Origin: Bacillota bacterium
Lineage (GTDB): Bacteria; Bacillota; Clostridia; Lachnospirales; Lachnospiraceae
Length of the DNA stretch: 64,000 nucleotides
NCBI GenBank assembly: GCA_023442465.1
Contig: JAEZZQ010000030.1
Span: 372,001 to 436,000, forward strand
Reading direction: 5' to 3'
Part shown: in pieces, positions 34,332 to 43,084 of the stretch
Numbering within the stretch: the stretch's first letter is position 1
Layout of the letters: each line of letters starts with the position of its first letter
Program-made: the position numbers and the translations under genes
Notes under the pieces: generated by a model
Database searches by the model: none
Told to the model about the DNA's origin: nothing
Seen by the model: the letters and a program-made list of their open reading frames with translations, nothing else

Positions 34332-35114
34332 ATGAAAATTGTTGTTTGTATTAAACAGGTACCCGATACAAAGGGCGGCGTTAAATTCAATCCCGATGGA
34401 ACGCTGGACAGAGGTGCTATGCTTACTATCATGAATCCCGATGATAAAGCAGGACTTGAAGCAGCTCTTAGATTAAAGGATCAGTATGGCGCGGAAGTAA
34501 CTGCGATTACCATGGGCCTTCCCAAGGCGGAAGAAGTACTTCGCGAAGCGATGGCTATGGGCGCGGATAAAGGCGTTCTTGTAACGGATAGAGTTCTCGG
34601 CGGCGCGGACACATGGGCGACCTCTCAGACACTTGCAGGAGCAATCCGCAATTTGGAATATGATTTGATTATTACCGGCCGTCAGGCGATTGACGGAGAT
34701 ACCGCACAGGTTGGACCGCAGATTTCCGAGCACTTGGGAATCCCGGTAATTTCTTATGCACAGGATATTAAGATCGAAGGCGACAGCGTAGTAGTAGAGC
34801 GTCAGTACGATGACAGATATCACGTATTAAAGGCTAAAATGCCTTGCCTGATCACAGCTCTTGCTGAACTGAATGAAGCTCGTTACATGACTCCGGGCGG
34901 AATCTTCGACGCATATAATGAGGAGATAACCGTATGGGGAAGAAATGATTTGGTGGATGTAGAGGATTCCAACCTCGGACTTAAGGGTTCACCCACACAG
35001 ATCGCCAGAGCATCTGACAGAGTGAGAAAGGGTGTGGGAGCGAAGGTTGCTCTCGATCCTACGGAATCCGTAGACTACATTATGGAAAGATTAAAAGAGA
35101 AACACATCATTTAA
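34332..35114 (+). CDS. etfB: Electron transfer flavoprotein beta subunit
   Basis: 260-aa small subunit of the electron-transfer flavoprotein partnered with Bcd. It begins M-K-I-V-V-C-I-K-Q-V-P-D and contains the conserved G-R-Q-A-I-D-G-D-T-A-Q-V-G-P segment (about residues 119-132) near the flavin, and the signature loop around V-E-R-Q-Y-D. ATG 34332 is chosen because AAGGAG lies about ten bases upstream; an upstream in-frame ATG at 34296 lacks a ribosome site. In bifurcating Etf this subunit holds the flavin that receives electrons from NADH. Confidence 0.95.
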   Translation: MKIVVCIKQVPDTKGGVKFNPDGTLDRGAMLTIMNPDDKAGLEAALRLKDQYGAEVTAITMGLPKAEEVLREAMAMGADKGVLVTDRVLGGADTWATSQTLAGAIRNLEYDLIITGRQAIDGDTAQVGPQISEHLGIPVISYAQDIKIEGDSVVVERQYDDRYHVLKAKMPCLITALAELNEARYMTPGGIFDAYNEEITVWGRNDLVDVEDSNLGLKGSPTQIARASDRVRKGVGAKVALDPTESVDYIMERLKEKHII

Positions 35115-35144
35115 TAAATCAAAGGAAAAGCGTGGTGAATAAGA

Positions 35145-36191
35145 ATGAATATAGCAGAATATAAAGGAGTATTTGTCTTTGCACAGCAGGTAGATAACGA
35201 GCTTAGCGGTATCGCTTTGGAACTGGTAGGCAAGGGTAAAGAGCTTGCAAAAGATTTAGGAACTGAAGTTACGGCTGTTTTGGTAGGAAGCGGTGTGAAA
35301 GCGCTTGCGGACGAACTTGCAGCTTACGGCGCGGATAAGGTTATTCTTGTGGATGATCCCGAGCTTAAAGAATACAGAACAGAGCCTTACACACATGCAC
35401 TGGCTTCTGTTATCGAGAAATATAAACCGGAAATTTTCTTAGTTGGCGCTACCGCTATCGGACGCGATCTCGGTCCCCGCGTGTCCGCAAGAGTGCATAC
35501 CGGACTTACGGCAGACTGTACAAGACTTGAAATCGGCGATTTCCCGATTAACCCTATCCCGGGAAGAGAGCAGTTGCACAACCAGCTTCTCATGACACGT
35601 CCTGCATTCGGCGGAAATACTATCGCTACGATCGCATGTCCGGAATTCCGTCCTCAGATGGCAACGGTTCGTCCCGGCGTTATGCAGAAGGCTCGTAAGG
35701 ATGAGAATGCGAAAGCCGTTATTGATGAGTTCAATCCTGGCTTTACACCTAACAATAACTACGTTGAAATTCTCGATATAGTAAAAGCTGTTGCTGAGAC
35801 GGAAGACATCATGGATGCGAAGATTCTCGTTTCCGGCGGCCGCGGTGTTTGCAGCGCAGAGAATTTCAAAATGCTGGAAGACCTCGCAGATGTGCTGGGT
35901 GCTACAGTAAGCTGCTCCCGTGCGGCTGTTGATTCCGGATGGAAGCCGAAAGATCTGCAGGTAGGCCAGACCGGTAAGACCGTTCGCCCTAATCTGTACT
36001 TCGCAATCGGTATTTCCGGAGCAATTCAGCATTTGGCAGGTATGGAAGAATCCGATGTCATCATCGCTATCAACAAAGATGAGACAGCTCCTATCTTCGA
36101 TGTAGCTGACTATGGTATTGTCGGAGACTTGAACAAAATCGTTCCTGCACTTACGGAGAGATTGAGAGCAGAGCTCGCTACCAATAAATAA
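35145..36191 (+). CDS. etfA: Electron transfer flavoprotein alpha subunit
   Basis: 348-aa large subunit, last gene of the operon. The C-terminal FAD domain is well conserved: S-G-G-R-G-V (about 222-227), S-R-A-A-V-D-S-G-W (about 257-265), V-G-Q-T-G-K-T-V-R-P-N-L-Y (about 273-285), and G-I-S-G-A-I-Q-H-L-A-G-M (about 289-300). It has no added ferredoxin domain, unlike some clostridial EtfA proteins. A strong terminator follows, confirming the end of the transcription unit. Confidence 0.95.
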   Translation: MNIAEYKGVFVFAQQVDNELSGIALELVGKGKELAKDLGTEVTAVLVGSGVKALADELAAYGADKVILVDDPELKEYRTEPYTHALASVIEKYKPEIFLVGATAIGRDLGPRVSARVHTGLTADCTRLEIGDFPINPIPGREQLHNQLLMTRPAFGGNTIATIACPEFRPQMATVRPGVMQKARKDENAKAVIDEFNPGFTPNNNYVEILDIVKAVAETEDIMDAKILVSGGRGVCSAENFKMLEDLADVLGATVSCSRAAVDSGWKPKDLQVGQTGKTVRPNLYFAIGISGAIQHLAGMEESDVIIAINKDETAPIFDVADYGIVGDLNKIVPALTERLRAELATNK

Positions 36192-36246
36192 TTGCAGTAA
36201 AGATGACAAAATAGTAATAATATAATACAGTGATGAAATAATAACG

Positions 36247-36289
36247 AAAGCCGATGCAGTGCCATATGATGGATGCTGCATCGGCTTTT
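36247..36289 (+). terminator. Terminator of the butyryl-CoA operon
   Basis: A perfect 13-bp stem, AAAGCCGATGCAG (36247-36259) with CTGCATCGGCTTT (36276-36288), ending in four T. The region 36290-36516 beyond it, before the phosphate transporter, is AT- and AAG-rich; I see no gene or clear promoter in it. Confidence 0.9.
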
Positions 36290-36516
36290 GTAATGTGGGG
36301 ATAGCTTTTCTTTGGTATATTCCTTTGACTTGCTTATTATATTTATAGTGTGCCGGGACTCTGCTGTGAGGAAGAAGTAATAGTGAATAATCTACCGCGA
36401 AGAAGGTATAGAAAAGAAGTTAAAGAGAAGAGAGCAAAGAGAAGAACATAAATAGAAAAATAATTATGAAGGATTTAATGCAAAAATTTCTTTAATATAG
36501 TAGAGAAGGTATGGAA

Positions 36517-37560
36517 ATGACCATATTATTTCATGAATTTTTGGAACAATTCCTGCAAAATCCAATATTACGGATAACATCACTATTAATAACAAGTGTT
36601 ATATTAGTGAATGGATGGACGGATGCGCCAAATGCCATCGTCACTTGTGTATCTACAAAGGCGATGGACTTAGAAGGGGCCATACGGATGGCAGCAGTCT
36701 TTAATTTCGCAGGGATGCTTTTTATGACTATGTTCAATTCCAAGGTGGCCTTTACTATTTATTACATTGCCGACTTTGGAGCAGATTCCAAGTTGGCGTT
36801 AGCCGCTCTTTGTGCGGCTATGACCTCCATTGTTCTATGGGCAGCCGCGGCCTGGTGCTTCGGCATACCGACCAGTGAAAGTCATGCGTTGATTGCAGGG
36901 ATTTCGGGGGCAGCTATTGCCTTACATAACGGCGTTGCGGGTATCAGCGGAGCAGAATGGATGAAGGTTCTGTACGGCTTGCTGTTGTCCGTTATATGCG
37001 GCCTGGGCATGGGATATATATGCGGTAAAGCGGTAGATTTGTGGGCGGCAGGACGATGGGAGGAGAAGAACTTCGATAAGGCTCAGATAGCCGGTGCGGC
37101 GGCGATGGCATTTATGCACGGTGCACAGGACGGACAGAAATTCATGGCAGTTTTTATGCTGGGAATCTGTCTTGCCGGCAAAGGGGTGGGGAGTACAGAC
37201 TTTGAAATACCCTTTTGGATGATTCTCCTATGCAGTGGAATCATGGCTGCGGGAACTTCTATAGGAGGGAAGCGCATTATCAGAACGGTAGGGAATGATA
37301 TGGTGAAATTAGAAAAGCCGCAGGGCTTCGCATCGGATATTGCAGGAGCAGTATGCCTGTTTTTCTCGAGTCTATTCGGCATACCCGTTTCCACTACACA
37401 TATAAAAACTACAGCGATGATGGGAGTAGGAGCAGCACAGGATATATCCAGCGTGAACAAAGAAGTTGTGGAACGGATGATCATTACGTGGATTCTCACA
37501 TTTCCCGGATGCGGTGTAATCGGATACCTGACAGCGAAGCTGTTCATAGCAGTAGTATGA
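36517..37560 (+). CDS. PiT-family inorganic phosphate transporter
   Basis: 347-aa membrane protein of about ten helices. It shows the duplicated PiT signature: G-W-T-D-A-P-N-A near the N-terminus (the usual G-x-N-D-x-x-N-A with Trp-Thr) and a second half with M-H-G-A-Q-D-G-Q-K (G-A-x-D-G-x-x). Such proteins take up phosphate with protons or sodium. ATG 36517 is preferred over 36511 because GAGAAGG needs the larger spacing. No PhoU-like partner gene (often adjacent) is present here. It stands alone between the butyrate operon and a convergent chemoreceptor gene. Confidence 0.9.
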   Translation: MTILFHEFLEQFLQNPILRITSLLITSVILVNGWTDAPNAIVTCVSTKAMDLEGAIRMAAVFNFAGMLFMTMFNSKVAFTIYYIADFGADSKLALAALCAAMTSIVLWAAAAWCFGIPTSESHALIAGISGAAIALHNGVAGISGAEWMKVLYGLLLSVICGLGMGYICGKAVDLWAAGRWEEKNFDKAQIAGAAAMAFMHGAQDGQKFMAVFMLGICLAGKGVGSTDFEIPFWMILLCSGIMAAGTSIGGKRIIRTVGNDMVKLEKPQGFASDIAGAVCLFFSSLFGIPVSTTHIKTTAMMGVGAAQDISSVNKEVVERMIITWILTFPGCGVIGYLTAKLFIAVV

Positions 37561-37600
37561 ATCTGATTGGATACTGTCTCATCCTTCAGCCTGTATAAAA

Positions 37601-37633
37601 GAAAAAGGCGTAGCAGTTAAAAACTACTACGCC
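37601..37633 (-). terminator. Terminator of the CZB chemoreceptor gene (minus strand)
   Basis: GGCGTAGCAGTT (37607-37618) pairs with AACTACTACGCC (37622-37633) with one mismatch; on the minus strand the stem is followed by TTTTTCTTTT. It may also serve the convergent phosphate-transporter gene. Confidence 0.8.
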
Positions 37634-37711
37634 AAAAGGACAAACTTTTTGGTGTCATTTCACATTAGTGATATGGCTTTATTTATATTACATGGAGAAG
37701 TATTCTATGTA

Positions 37712-39178
37712 TTAAGAAAAGATTTTAACATTCTTCTTTGTTAAATCAGTAACAGTCTTGTCGATGGTATCGAGCAAAGCGATGACCTTCTTCGAGTCAT
37801 CCTCCGCATGTGAAAGAAGCCGCCTCGCTTCTTGTTCCTCACCATTCCTAATGAGTCTGATAATCTTTTCGCCCGCATCATGTAAGTCCTTGTGAATAGG
37901 AGCAATTTTTTTCCAGTCCTCCGAAAGGGCAGGGTGGTCTACCCTTATCGTATGATAGAAATGCCCGAATTCACATTTTTTGGAATTAGTCTGTAAGGGA
38001 ACCGCTTTCATGTTTTCTGTCATGCCCGCAAGTTTTGCCACCCAGTTCTCATGGGCCTTTTTTGCCTTAGCGATAGTGGCATGGAAGTCTTCGTTGGTAA
38101 CTGCGTGCCTGCCGCTGCGCAGACCTTCGTATAGCTGTGCGGAAACGAGAGATAGCTTATCATCGATAGCGGAAATGTTTTTCGAGAAAGCAACACTTGC
38201 ATCCGCATCGTTATGAATATGCTGTGTCATCATTGCGAGCATCTCCGCATTTTTGCTGGAGGTCTCCATGGCCTTATTGATATTTGCAGCAGAGTATTTG
38301 ACACCTTGCATAGATTGATTGATATCCGATACGCTCAGAACAACGCCGTTCAGCATATCGATATTGTTGTTGACCGTCTGGGAAACCAAATCGATTTTCT
38401 CATCCATCTGTGTTGTAGAGGAAAGGGTGCGTTCAATGCTGATCTTTCCGTCCTGGGCGGCGCTGTGAATTTCAGCTACAAATTTCTGCATACCGCTTAA
38501 ATTTTGCTTGGTATCGTCCGCCAGTGTGCGCACTTCGTCTGCAACGACAGCGAAGCCCTTGCCATGTTCTCCCGCTCTGGCAGCCTCAATAGCGGCATTT
38601 AAGGCGAGCAGGTTGGTCTGATTGGCGATACTCTGAACACTTACTACTATTTTTTCCACTTCGTCTGCGAGAGTTACCAACTGAGTAATCTTTTCGTTCA
38701 TGTCGTTAGTATCTTGAATTACGTTTTCCTTTAACGTGCTTACTTCGTGGAGTATCTGAGTGCTTTCGTTATTCTTGGCAGCCAGGGAAGAGGACTCTTC
38801 CGAAAGGCGCTCTAACGTATGAGCAGTATCGTCGATGGTATTGTTTACTTCATTCATCGCGGAGGTAGTCTCCTCCACAATAGCGAGGTTGGATTCACTT
38901 AAGTCAGCCAATTCCTTAGCGAAATGGAGCAGTTCATCTGACATAAATGTCATTTCTACGTCGAAGGAACTGATGGAGGTGGCAATTTCCAACACCTGTT
39001 TAGCGGCATCGGACATACGGCGTTCATTTTGCAGCAGCTTATCAAAGTGATTTATAATAGTACTGTGCAGCGGATAAGTGCTTTGTGGACAAGGGGCAGT
39101 ATCTATGCCGTTCATGGTATTTTCTACATATTCAGAAACACAAATCATTTCTGCGCAAGAACCCTTCTTTTGAAACAT
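37712..39178 (-). CDS. Cytoplasmic chemoreceptor with C-terminal CZB zinc domain
   Basis: About 488-aa soluble methyl-accepting protein with no transmembrane segment. A short N-terminal region containing two or three Cys (K-G-S-C, M-I-C-V) precedes the signalling domain, whose tip is A-N-Q-T-N-L-L-A-L-N-A-A-I-E-A-A-R-A-G. The C-terminal 110 residues are a CZB (chemoreceptor zinc-binding) domain: H-E-N-W, C-E-F-G-H-F-Y, I-H-K-D-L-H and a final S-H-A-E-D supply the usual His3-Cys zinc ligands. CZB proteins sense hypochlorite or zinc in other bacteria. GGAGGT on the minus strand supports ATG 39178 as start. Confidence 0.9.
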   Translation of the reverse strand: MFQKKGSCAEMICVSEYVENTMNGIDTAPCPQSTYPLHSTIINHFDKLLQNERRMSDAAKQVLEIATSISSFDVEMTFMSDELLHFAKELADLSESNLAIVEETTSAMNEVNNTIDDTAHTLERLSEESSSLAAKNNESTQILHEVSTLKENVIQDTNDMNEKITQLVTLADEVEKIVVSVQSIANQTNLLALNAAIEAARAGEHGKGFAVVADEVRTLADDTKQNLSGMQKFVAEIHSAAQDGKISIERTLSSTTQMDEKIDLVSQTVNNNIDMLNGVVLSVSDINQSMQGVKYSAANINKAMETSSKNAEMLAMMTQHIHNDADASVAFSKNISAIDDKLSLVSAQLYEGLRSGRHAVTNEDFHATIAKAKKAHENWVAKLAGMTENMKAVPLQTNSKKCEFGHFYHTIRVDHPALSEDWKKIAPIHKDLHDAGEKIIRLIRNGEEQEARRLLSHAEDDSKKVIALLDTIDKTVTDLTKKNVKIFS

Positions 39179-39271
39179 CTGTAGTACCTCCAATTTTATT
39201 TTTATCGTATTATGTCAAGTATATCAATTTAGCAAGATATGGTCAATAAGTTGTTGGGAGGTGTTTTTTGT

Positions 39272-39314
39272 ATTGCAGAAATCATGCGTTACTGAGAACG
39301 GAGTGAACAGTAAC
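39272..39314 (+). repeat. Partial copy (3' end) of the MITE-like element
   Basis: ATTGCAGAA-ATCATGC followed by the 27-bp palindromic end (39288-39314, GTTACTGAGAACGG...CAGTAAC) matches 19410-19455 of the full-length element with small changes. The following stretch 39315-39500 contains further small hairpins (AAATACTG/CAGTATTT at 39361-39381) but no gene. Confidence 0.75.
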
Positions 39315-39502
39315 GTTTTTGTGGGCAGAGCTTACAGAAAATCCGAGTTTTGCAAGCAAGAAATACTGCTGCACAGTATTTCTGTGCATTAATGGTTGCT
39401 ATGAAGCCGTAGGCTGAATGGTAACCATGAGTAATTTCACGGTTTACAAAGAGTAAAAAGAATGGTACAAAGGTAGTAGACTTTACAGAAGAAGGTGGAA
39501 TT

Positions 39503-39985
39503 GTGGCAAAGAATAAAGAAATTAAGACGAACGCGATGCGTATTCTGGAGAGAAATAAGATAGAATACACACATTATGCGTATGAATGTGAGGAATTCAT
39601 CGATGGACTGCAAATAGCTGATATGCTGGGATTTCCTTATGAGAAGGTTTATAAAACGTTGGTGGCTGTGGGCACCAGTAAGAACTACTTCGTATTTGTT
39701 ATTCCCATTGCAAAAGAGCTGGATTTGAAAAAAGCGGCGAAATCGGTAGGAGAAAAATCGGTGCAGATGATTCATGTAAAGGATATCAACGATGTGACCG
39801 GTTATATAAGGGGAGGCTGTACGGCGATCGGAATGAAGAAACAATATGTAACGAAGGTAGATGTATCTGCGGAGAGCTTGGAGAGAATAATTGTCAGCGG
39901 CGGAAGGCTGGGTTCCCAAATGGAACTTGCGGCGGAAGATTTGCTGAAGGCAGCTCACGCACAATATGCCGATATTACAGTATAG
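39503..39985 (+). CDS. ybaK: Cys-tRNA(Pro)/Cys-tRNA(Cys) deacylase-like protein YbaK
   Basis: 160-aa protein of the YbaK/EbsC editing family, which hydrolyses mischarged Cys-tRNA(Pro). Conserved features are F-V-F-V-I-P-I-A-K-E-L-D-L-K-K-A-A (with catalytic Lys), and G-G-C-T-A-I-G-M-K-K (the G-x-x-x-P/A-I-G loop). The likely start is GTG 39503, with GAAGGTGG four bases upstream. It is followed by mtnA after 36 nt, so the three genes to 41834 may be co-transcribed, though a functional link is not obvious. Confidence 0.92.
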   Translation: MAKNKEIKTNAMRILERNKIEYTHYAYECEEFIDGLQIADMLGFPYEKVYKTLVAVGTSKNYFVFVIPIAKELDLKKAAKSVGEKSVQMIHVKDINDVTGYIRGGCTAIGMKKQYVTKVDVSAESLERIIVSGGRLGSQMELAAEDLLKAAHAQYADITV

Positions 39986-40021
39986 GCATATAAATAAGTA
40001 AAGAAAAGAGAAAACAGACGG

Positions 40022-41107
40022 ATGACGGATAAGAAGAATATTATGGAATATGAAACGGTTGCCTTGGACGACAATGAGACCTCCGTGGTAATTATCGATC
40101 AGACACTGCTTCCCGGAAGGACGCAGTTGATTCATTTAAAGACAGCAGAGGAGATATGGGATGCCATTTATTTGCTGAAGGTGCGCGGAGCGCCTGCAAT
40201 CGGCGTGGCAGCCGCTTTCGGTATTTACATACTCGCGAAAGGGATCGATACGCAGGACTACGCCGCTTTTTATAAGGAGCTTGTGAAACAGAAGGAATAT
40301 CTGAACTCCTCCAGACCGACTGCTGTTAACCTGTCGTGGGCACTTAACCGCATGGAGGAGGTGTGCCGGGCGAATGAAAAATTGCCGGTGCCCCTGATAA
40401 AGGAGAAACTGAGGGAGGAAGCCATAGCCATCAAGGAAGAAGATATATGGGTATGTAAAAAAATCGGGGAATATGGCCTTGATCTTGTAAAGCCGGGGGA
40501 TGGTATACTGACGCACTGCAATGCCGGACAATTGGCAACGAGTAAATACGGTACCGCTACCGCCCCAATTTATCTGGGGCAGGAAAGGGGCTATAATTTT
40601 CACGTGTTTGCCGACGAAACGAGACCGCTGCTGCAGGGAGCGAGGCTGACCGCCTATGAGCTGCAGTCCTCAGGGGTGGATGTGACCCTTATCTGCGACA
40701 ATATGTCGGCAGCCGTTATGCGAAACGGATGGATAAACGCTGTTTTTGTAGGCTGTGACCGGGTGGCCGCGAATGGAGATGTTGCCAATAAAATAGGAAC
40801 CTCTGTTGTGGCAGCGGTTGCGAAACGCTACAATGTCCCGTTTTATGTCTGTGCGCCTACCTCTACGATTGACAGAAATACGGAGACAGGAGACGACATC
40901 CATATTGAACAGCGCCCGGCGGAGGAAGTGACAGAGATGTGGTATAAGGAGAGGCTGGCGCCGGAAAGCGTAAAAGTATTCAATCCTGCCTTCGATGTGA
41001 CGGATCATGAGCTGATTACTGCCATCGTTACCGAGTATGGTATTGCCAGAGCTCCTTTTACACAGTCTCTGCAGGAGATTTTTGAAAAAAGCAAAGGCAT
41101 GAAGTGA
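40022..41107 (+). CDS. mtnA: S-methyl-5-thioribose-1-phosphate isomerase
   Basis: 361-aa aldose-ketose isomerase converting methylthioribose-1-P to methylthioribulose-1-P in salvage of 5'-methylthioadenosine, and the analogous 5-deoxyribose-1-P. It contains the substrate motif V-R-G-A-P-A-I-G-V-A-A (about residues 54-64), the catalytic Cys in T-H-C-N-A-G-Q-L-A-T (about residue 164) and the catalytic Asp in G-C-D-R-V-A-A-N-G-D-V-A-N-K-I-G-T (about residue 244), which separates true MtnA from eIF2B-like relatives. It is followed after 52 nt by a class II aldolase, with none of the classic methionine-salvage genes (mtnK, mtnW, mtnX, mtnD). Confidence 0.93.
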   Translation: MTDKKNIMEYETVALDDNETSVVIIDQTLLPGRTQLIHLKTAEEIWDAIYLLKVRGAPAIGVAAAFGIYILAKGIDTQDYAAFYKELVKQKEYLNSSRPTAVNLSWALNRMEEVCRANEKLPVPLIKEKLREEAIAIKEEDIWVCKKIGEYGLDLVKPGDGILTHCNAGQLATSKYGTATAPIYLGQERGYNFHVFADETRPLLQGARLTAYELQSSGVDVTLICDNMSAAVMRNGWINAVFVGCDRVAANGDVANKIGTSVVAAVAKRYNVPFYVCAPTSTIDRNTETGDDIHIEQRPAEEVTEMWYKERLAPESVKVFNPAFDVTDHELITAIVTEYGIARAPFTQSLQEIFEKSKGMK

Positions 41108-41159
41108 AAGAATAAAAAGAAAGTAAAGGCTAAAAGTAGAAAAGAAAAGGACAAGAGAT

Positions 41160-41834
41160 ATGGTATATATGACCCAAAAGCAGGCCCAAAAGGCGATTAT
41201 TGAAATCGGACAGCGGATGTACGTGCGTAATTTCGTGGCGGCTAACGATGGTAACATCTCCATAAAAACGGGAGACAATGAAGTATGGGCGACGCCTACA
41301 GGAGTTTCAAAGGGCTTTATGAAGAAAAAGATGCTTGTGAAGGTAGACCTTGACGGAAATGTTCTTGAGGGAACATACAAGCCATCTTCCGAATTGAAAA
41401 TGCATCTTCGTGCTTATAAGGAGAATTCCGATATTCTCTCGGTCTGTCATGCACATCCGCCTATCTGTACATGCTTTGCCATCGCGGGAATTCCGTTGGA
41501 TGCGCCGGTACTGGCGGAAGCGATCATTACGCTGGGAGATGTGCCGATAGCTCCTTATGCGGAGCTGGGTACCAACGAGGTGCCGGAGGTGATAGCACCT
41601 TACTGCCATACACATAACGGAGTACTTCTGGCGAACCATGGAGCCGTAACATGGGCAGAGGACGCATTTTCTGCGTACTATCGTTTGGAGTCTATGGAAT
41701 ACTATGCGAAAATACTTTTGATTACCGACAAGATTCTGGAGAAGCAAAATAAGTTGGATGAGAAGCAAGTAGACAGGCTTCTTTCCATGCGGGAGAAATT
41801 TGGAATAAAACGAGGCGGCAGACCTGTTGGATGA
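41160..41834 (+). CDS. Class II aldolase (fuculose-aldolase family), candidate methylthioribulose/deoxyribulose-1-P aldolase
   Basis: 224-aa zinc aldolase of the AraD/FucA family. The catalytic Glu78 lies in S-S-E-L-K-M-H, and the zinc His ligands are H97 and H99 in H-A-H-P and H160 in A-N-H-G-A. Family enzymes cleave ketose-1-phosphates to DHAP and an aldehyde. Because it sits directly after mtnA, the likely substrate is 5-methylthioribulose-1-P or 5-deoxyribulose-1-P, as in the DHAP shunt of Rhodospirillum and pathogenic E. coli. L-fuculose-1-P aldolase is an alternative, but no fucose genes are nearby. MtnB dehydratase, also in this family, is less likely without the rest of that pathway. 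Confidence 0.85.
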   Translation: MVYMTQKQAQKAIIEIGQRMYVRNFVAANDGNISIKTGDNEVWATPTGVSKGFMKKKMLVKVDLDGNVLEGTYKPSSELKMHLRAYKENSDILSVCHAHPPICTCFAIAGIPLDAPVLAEAIITLGDVPIAPYAELGTNEVPEVIAPYCHTHNGVLLANHGAVTWAEDAFSAYYRLESMEYYAKILLITDKILEKQNKLDEKQVDRLLSMREKFGIKRGGRPVG

Positions 41835-41889
41835 GAAGCTTTTATGAAAGAGAAACAGCATGCCGAGACGTATTATATTAATCGATAAA

Positions 41890-41966
41890 AATAACAGCAG
41901 TATCCTTACCCGGATTTCTCCTTATCAAGCTGAGAGCGGGCAGTTTGGCGGATGCTGCTGTTATTA
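41890..41966. terminator. Bidirectional terminator between the aldolase and buk genes
   Basis: AATAACAGCAG (41890-41900) pairs with CTGCTGTTATT (41955-41965), extended inward by TATCC/GGATG, between two convergent operons. Confidence 0.7.
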
Positions 41967-41976
41967 ATTACAGAAA

Positions 41977-43044
41977 CTAATATTCCATTACCTTTTCTTC
42001 TCCGTTCATTACGCGCAGAGCGCCTTGAACGAGAGCCAGAAGTTCATCTTCTCCGGGATAGATAGTGACAGGGGCGATAAAGCCTGCCCTTTCCGTTAAT
42101 CTATCGGTTATTCCTTTGTTATATGCGATGCCGCCGGTCATAATGATCTGGTCTACCTTACCGTTCAAAACGCAGGCCATAGAACCGATGTCTTTGGCAA
42201 CCTGAAGGATGAATGCCTCGCGGACCGAAATAGCTTCCTTGTCGCCCTTTTGTACGCTGGCTTCAACATCCCGCATATCGTTGGTTCCAAGGTATGCATT
42301 GAGACCGCCGCCGCCGACCAGCTTCTTATATACTTCCTTTTCCGTGTATTTTCCCGAGAAACACATTTTAATGAGAGCGCCGGAAGGCACTGCACCGGCT
42401 CTTTCCGGTGAAAAAGCGCCGTCTCCGTCCAGAGCGTTGAAGATATCGATTACTTTTCCTTTCTCATGTGCACCTACAGAAACGCCGCCGCCCATATGTA
42501 CCACGATAAGGTTCAAGGAATCGTAGGATTTTCCTGTTTCCTTCGCATAACGTTTTGCCACTGCCTTCTGGTTCAGCGCATGGAATACGCTGGTACGGGG
42601 AAGCTCGGGAACTCCTGAATATCTGGCGATAGGCATGAGTTCATCCACTACTACAGGGTCTACGATATAAGAGGGAATGCCCAGGGAATCACCAATCTCC
42701 CTTGCGAGAATACCGCCCAGATTGGAAGCGTGTTCGCCCTGTTTCCCAATCATAAGATCATGGAGCAGCTCGTCGGTTACCGCATACGTACCGCTGGGAA
42801 TCGGCTTTAGCATACCGCCCCGCCCTACGATGACTTTTAACGACTTCATGTCGAAATTCTTCTTTTCCATTAAATCGAGAATGATTTTTTTCCTGAAATC
42901 CTTCTGATCTACGATAGAAGAATACTGCGAGATTTCCTCTGTGGTGTGTCTTAGTGTTTCCTCAAAAAGCAGCGTCTCATCTTCGAACACGCCGATTTTT
43001 GTTGAGGTAGAGCCGGGATTGATAATTAAGCTTTTTATTGACAT
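41977..43044 (-). CDS. buk: Butyrate kinase
   Basis: 355-aa acetokinase-family enzyme that converts butyryl-phosphate and ADP to butyrate and ATP. Visible: N-terminal phosphate-binding I-I-N-P-G-S-T-S-T-K-I-G (about residues 7-18), G-R-G-G-M-L-K-P-I, the H-M-G-G-G-V-S-V-G-A-H segment (about 198-208) and the C-terminal M-T-G-G-I-A-Y-N-K. ATG 43044 (minus strand) has AAGGAG about eight bases upstream; the in-frame TTG at 43050 is too close to it. It lies 40 nt downstream of ptb, in the same operon. Together they turn the butyryl-CoA of the operon at 29791-36191 into butyrate with ATP gain. A branched-chain acyl kinase role is possible. Confidence 0.93.
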   Translation of the reverse strand: MSIKSLIINPGSTSTKIGVFEDETLLFEETLRHTTEEISQYSSIVDQKDFRKKIILDLMEKKNFDMKSLKVIVGRGGMLKPIPSGTYAVTDELLHDLMIGKQGEHASNLGGILAREIGDSLGIPSYIVDPVVVDELMPIARYSGVPELPRTSVFHALNQKAVAKRYAKETGKSYDSLNLIVVHMGGGVSVGAHEKGKVIDIFNALDGDGAFSPERAGAVPSGALIKMCFSGKYTEKEVYKKLVGGGGLNAYLGTNDMRDVEASVQKGDKEAISVREAFILQVAKDIGSMACVLNGKVDQIIMTGGIAYNKGITDRLTERAGFIAPVTIYPGEDELLALVQGALRVMNGEEKVMEY

Positions 43045-43084
43045 AGCCAAGTCTCCTTATTTTATAATCGGTTAATTTTAGTAT

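Noticed and set aside
39437..40135. Minus-strand ORF of 232 aa opposite ybaK
   Set aside because: It is the shadow of ybaK, which has clear family motifs; the antisense product looks random and Cys/His-rich.
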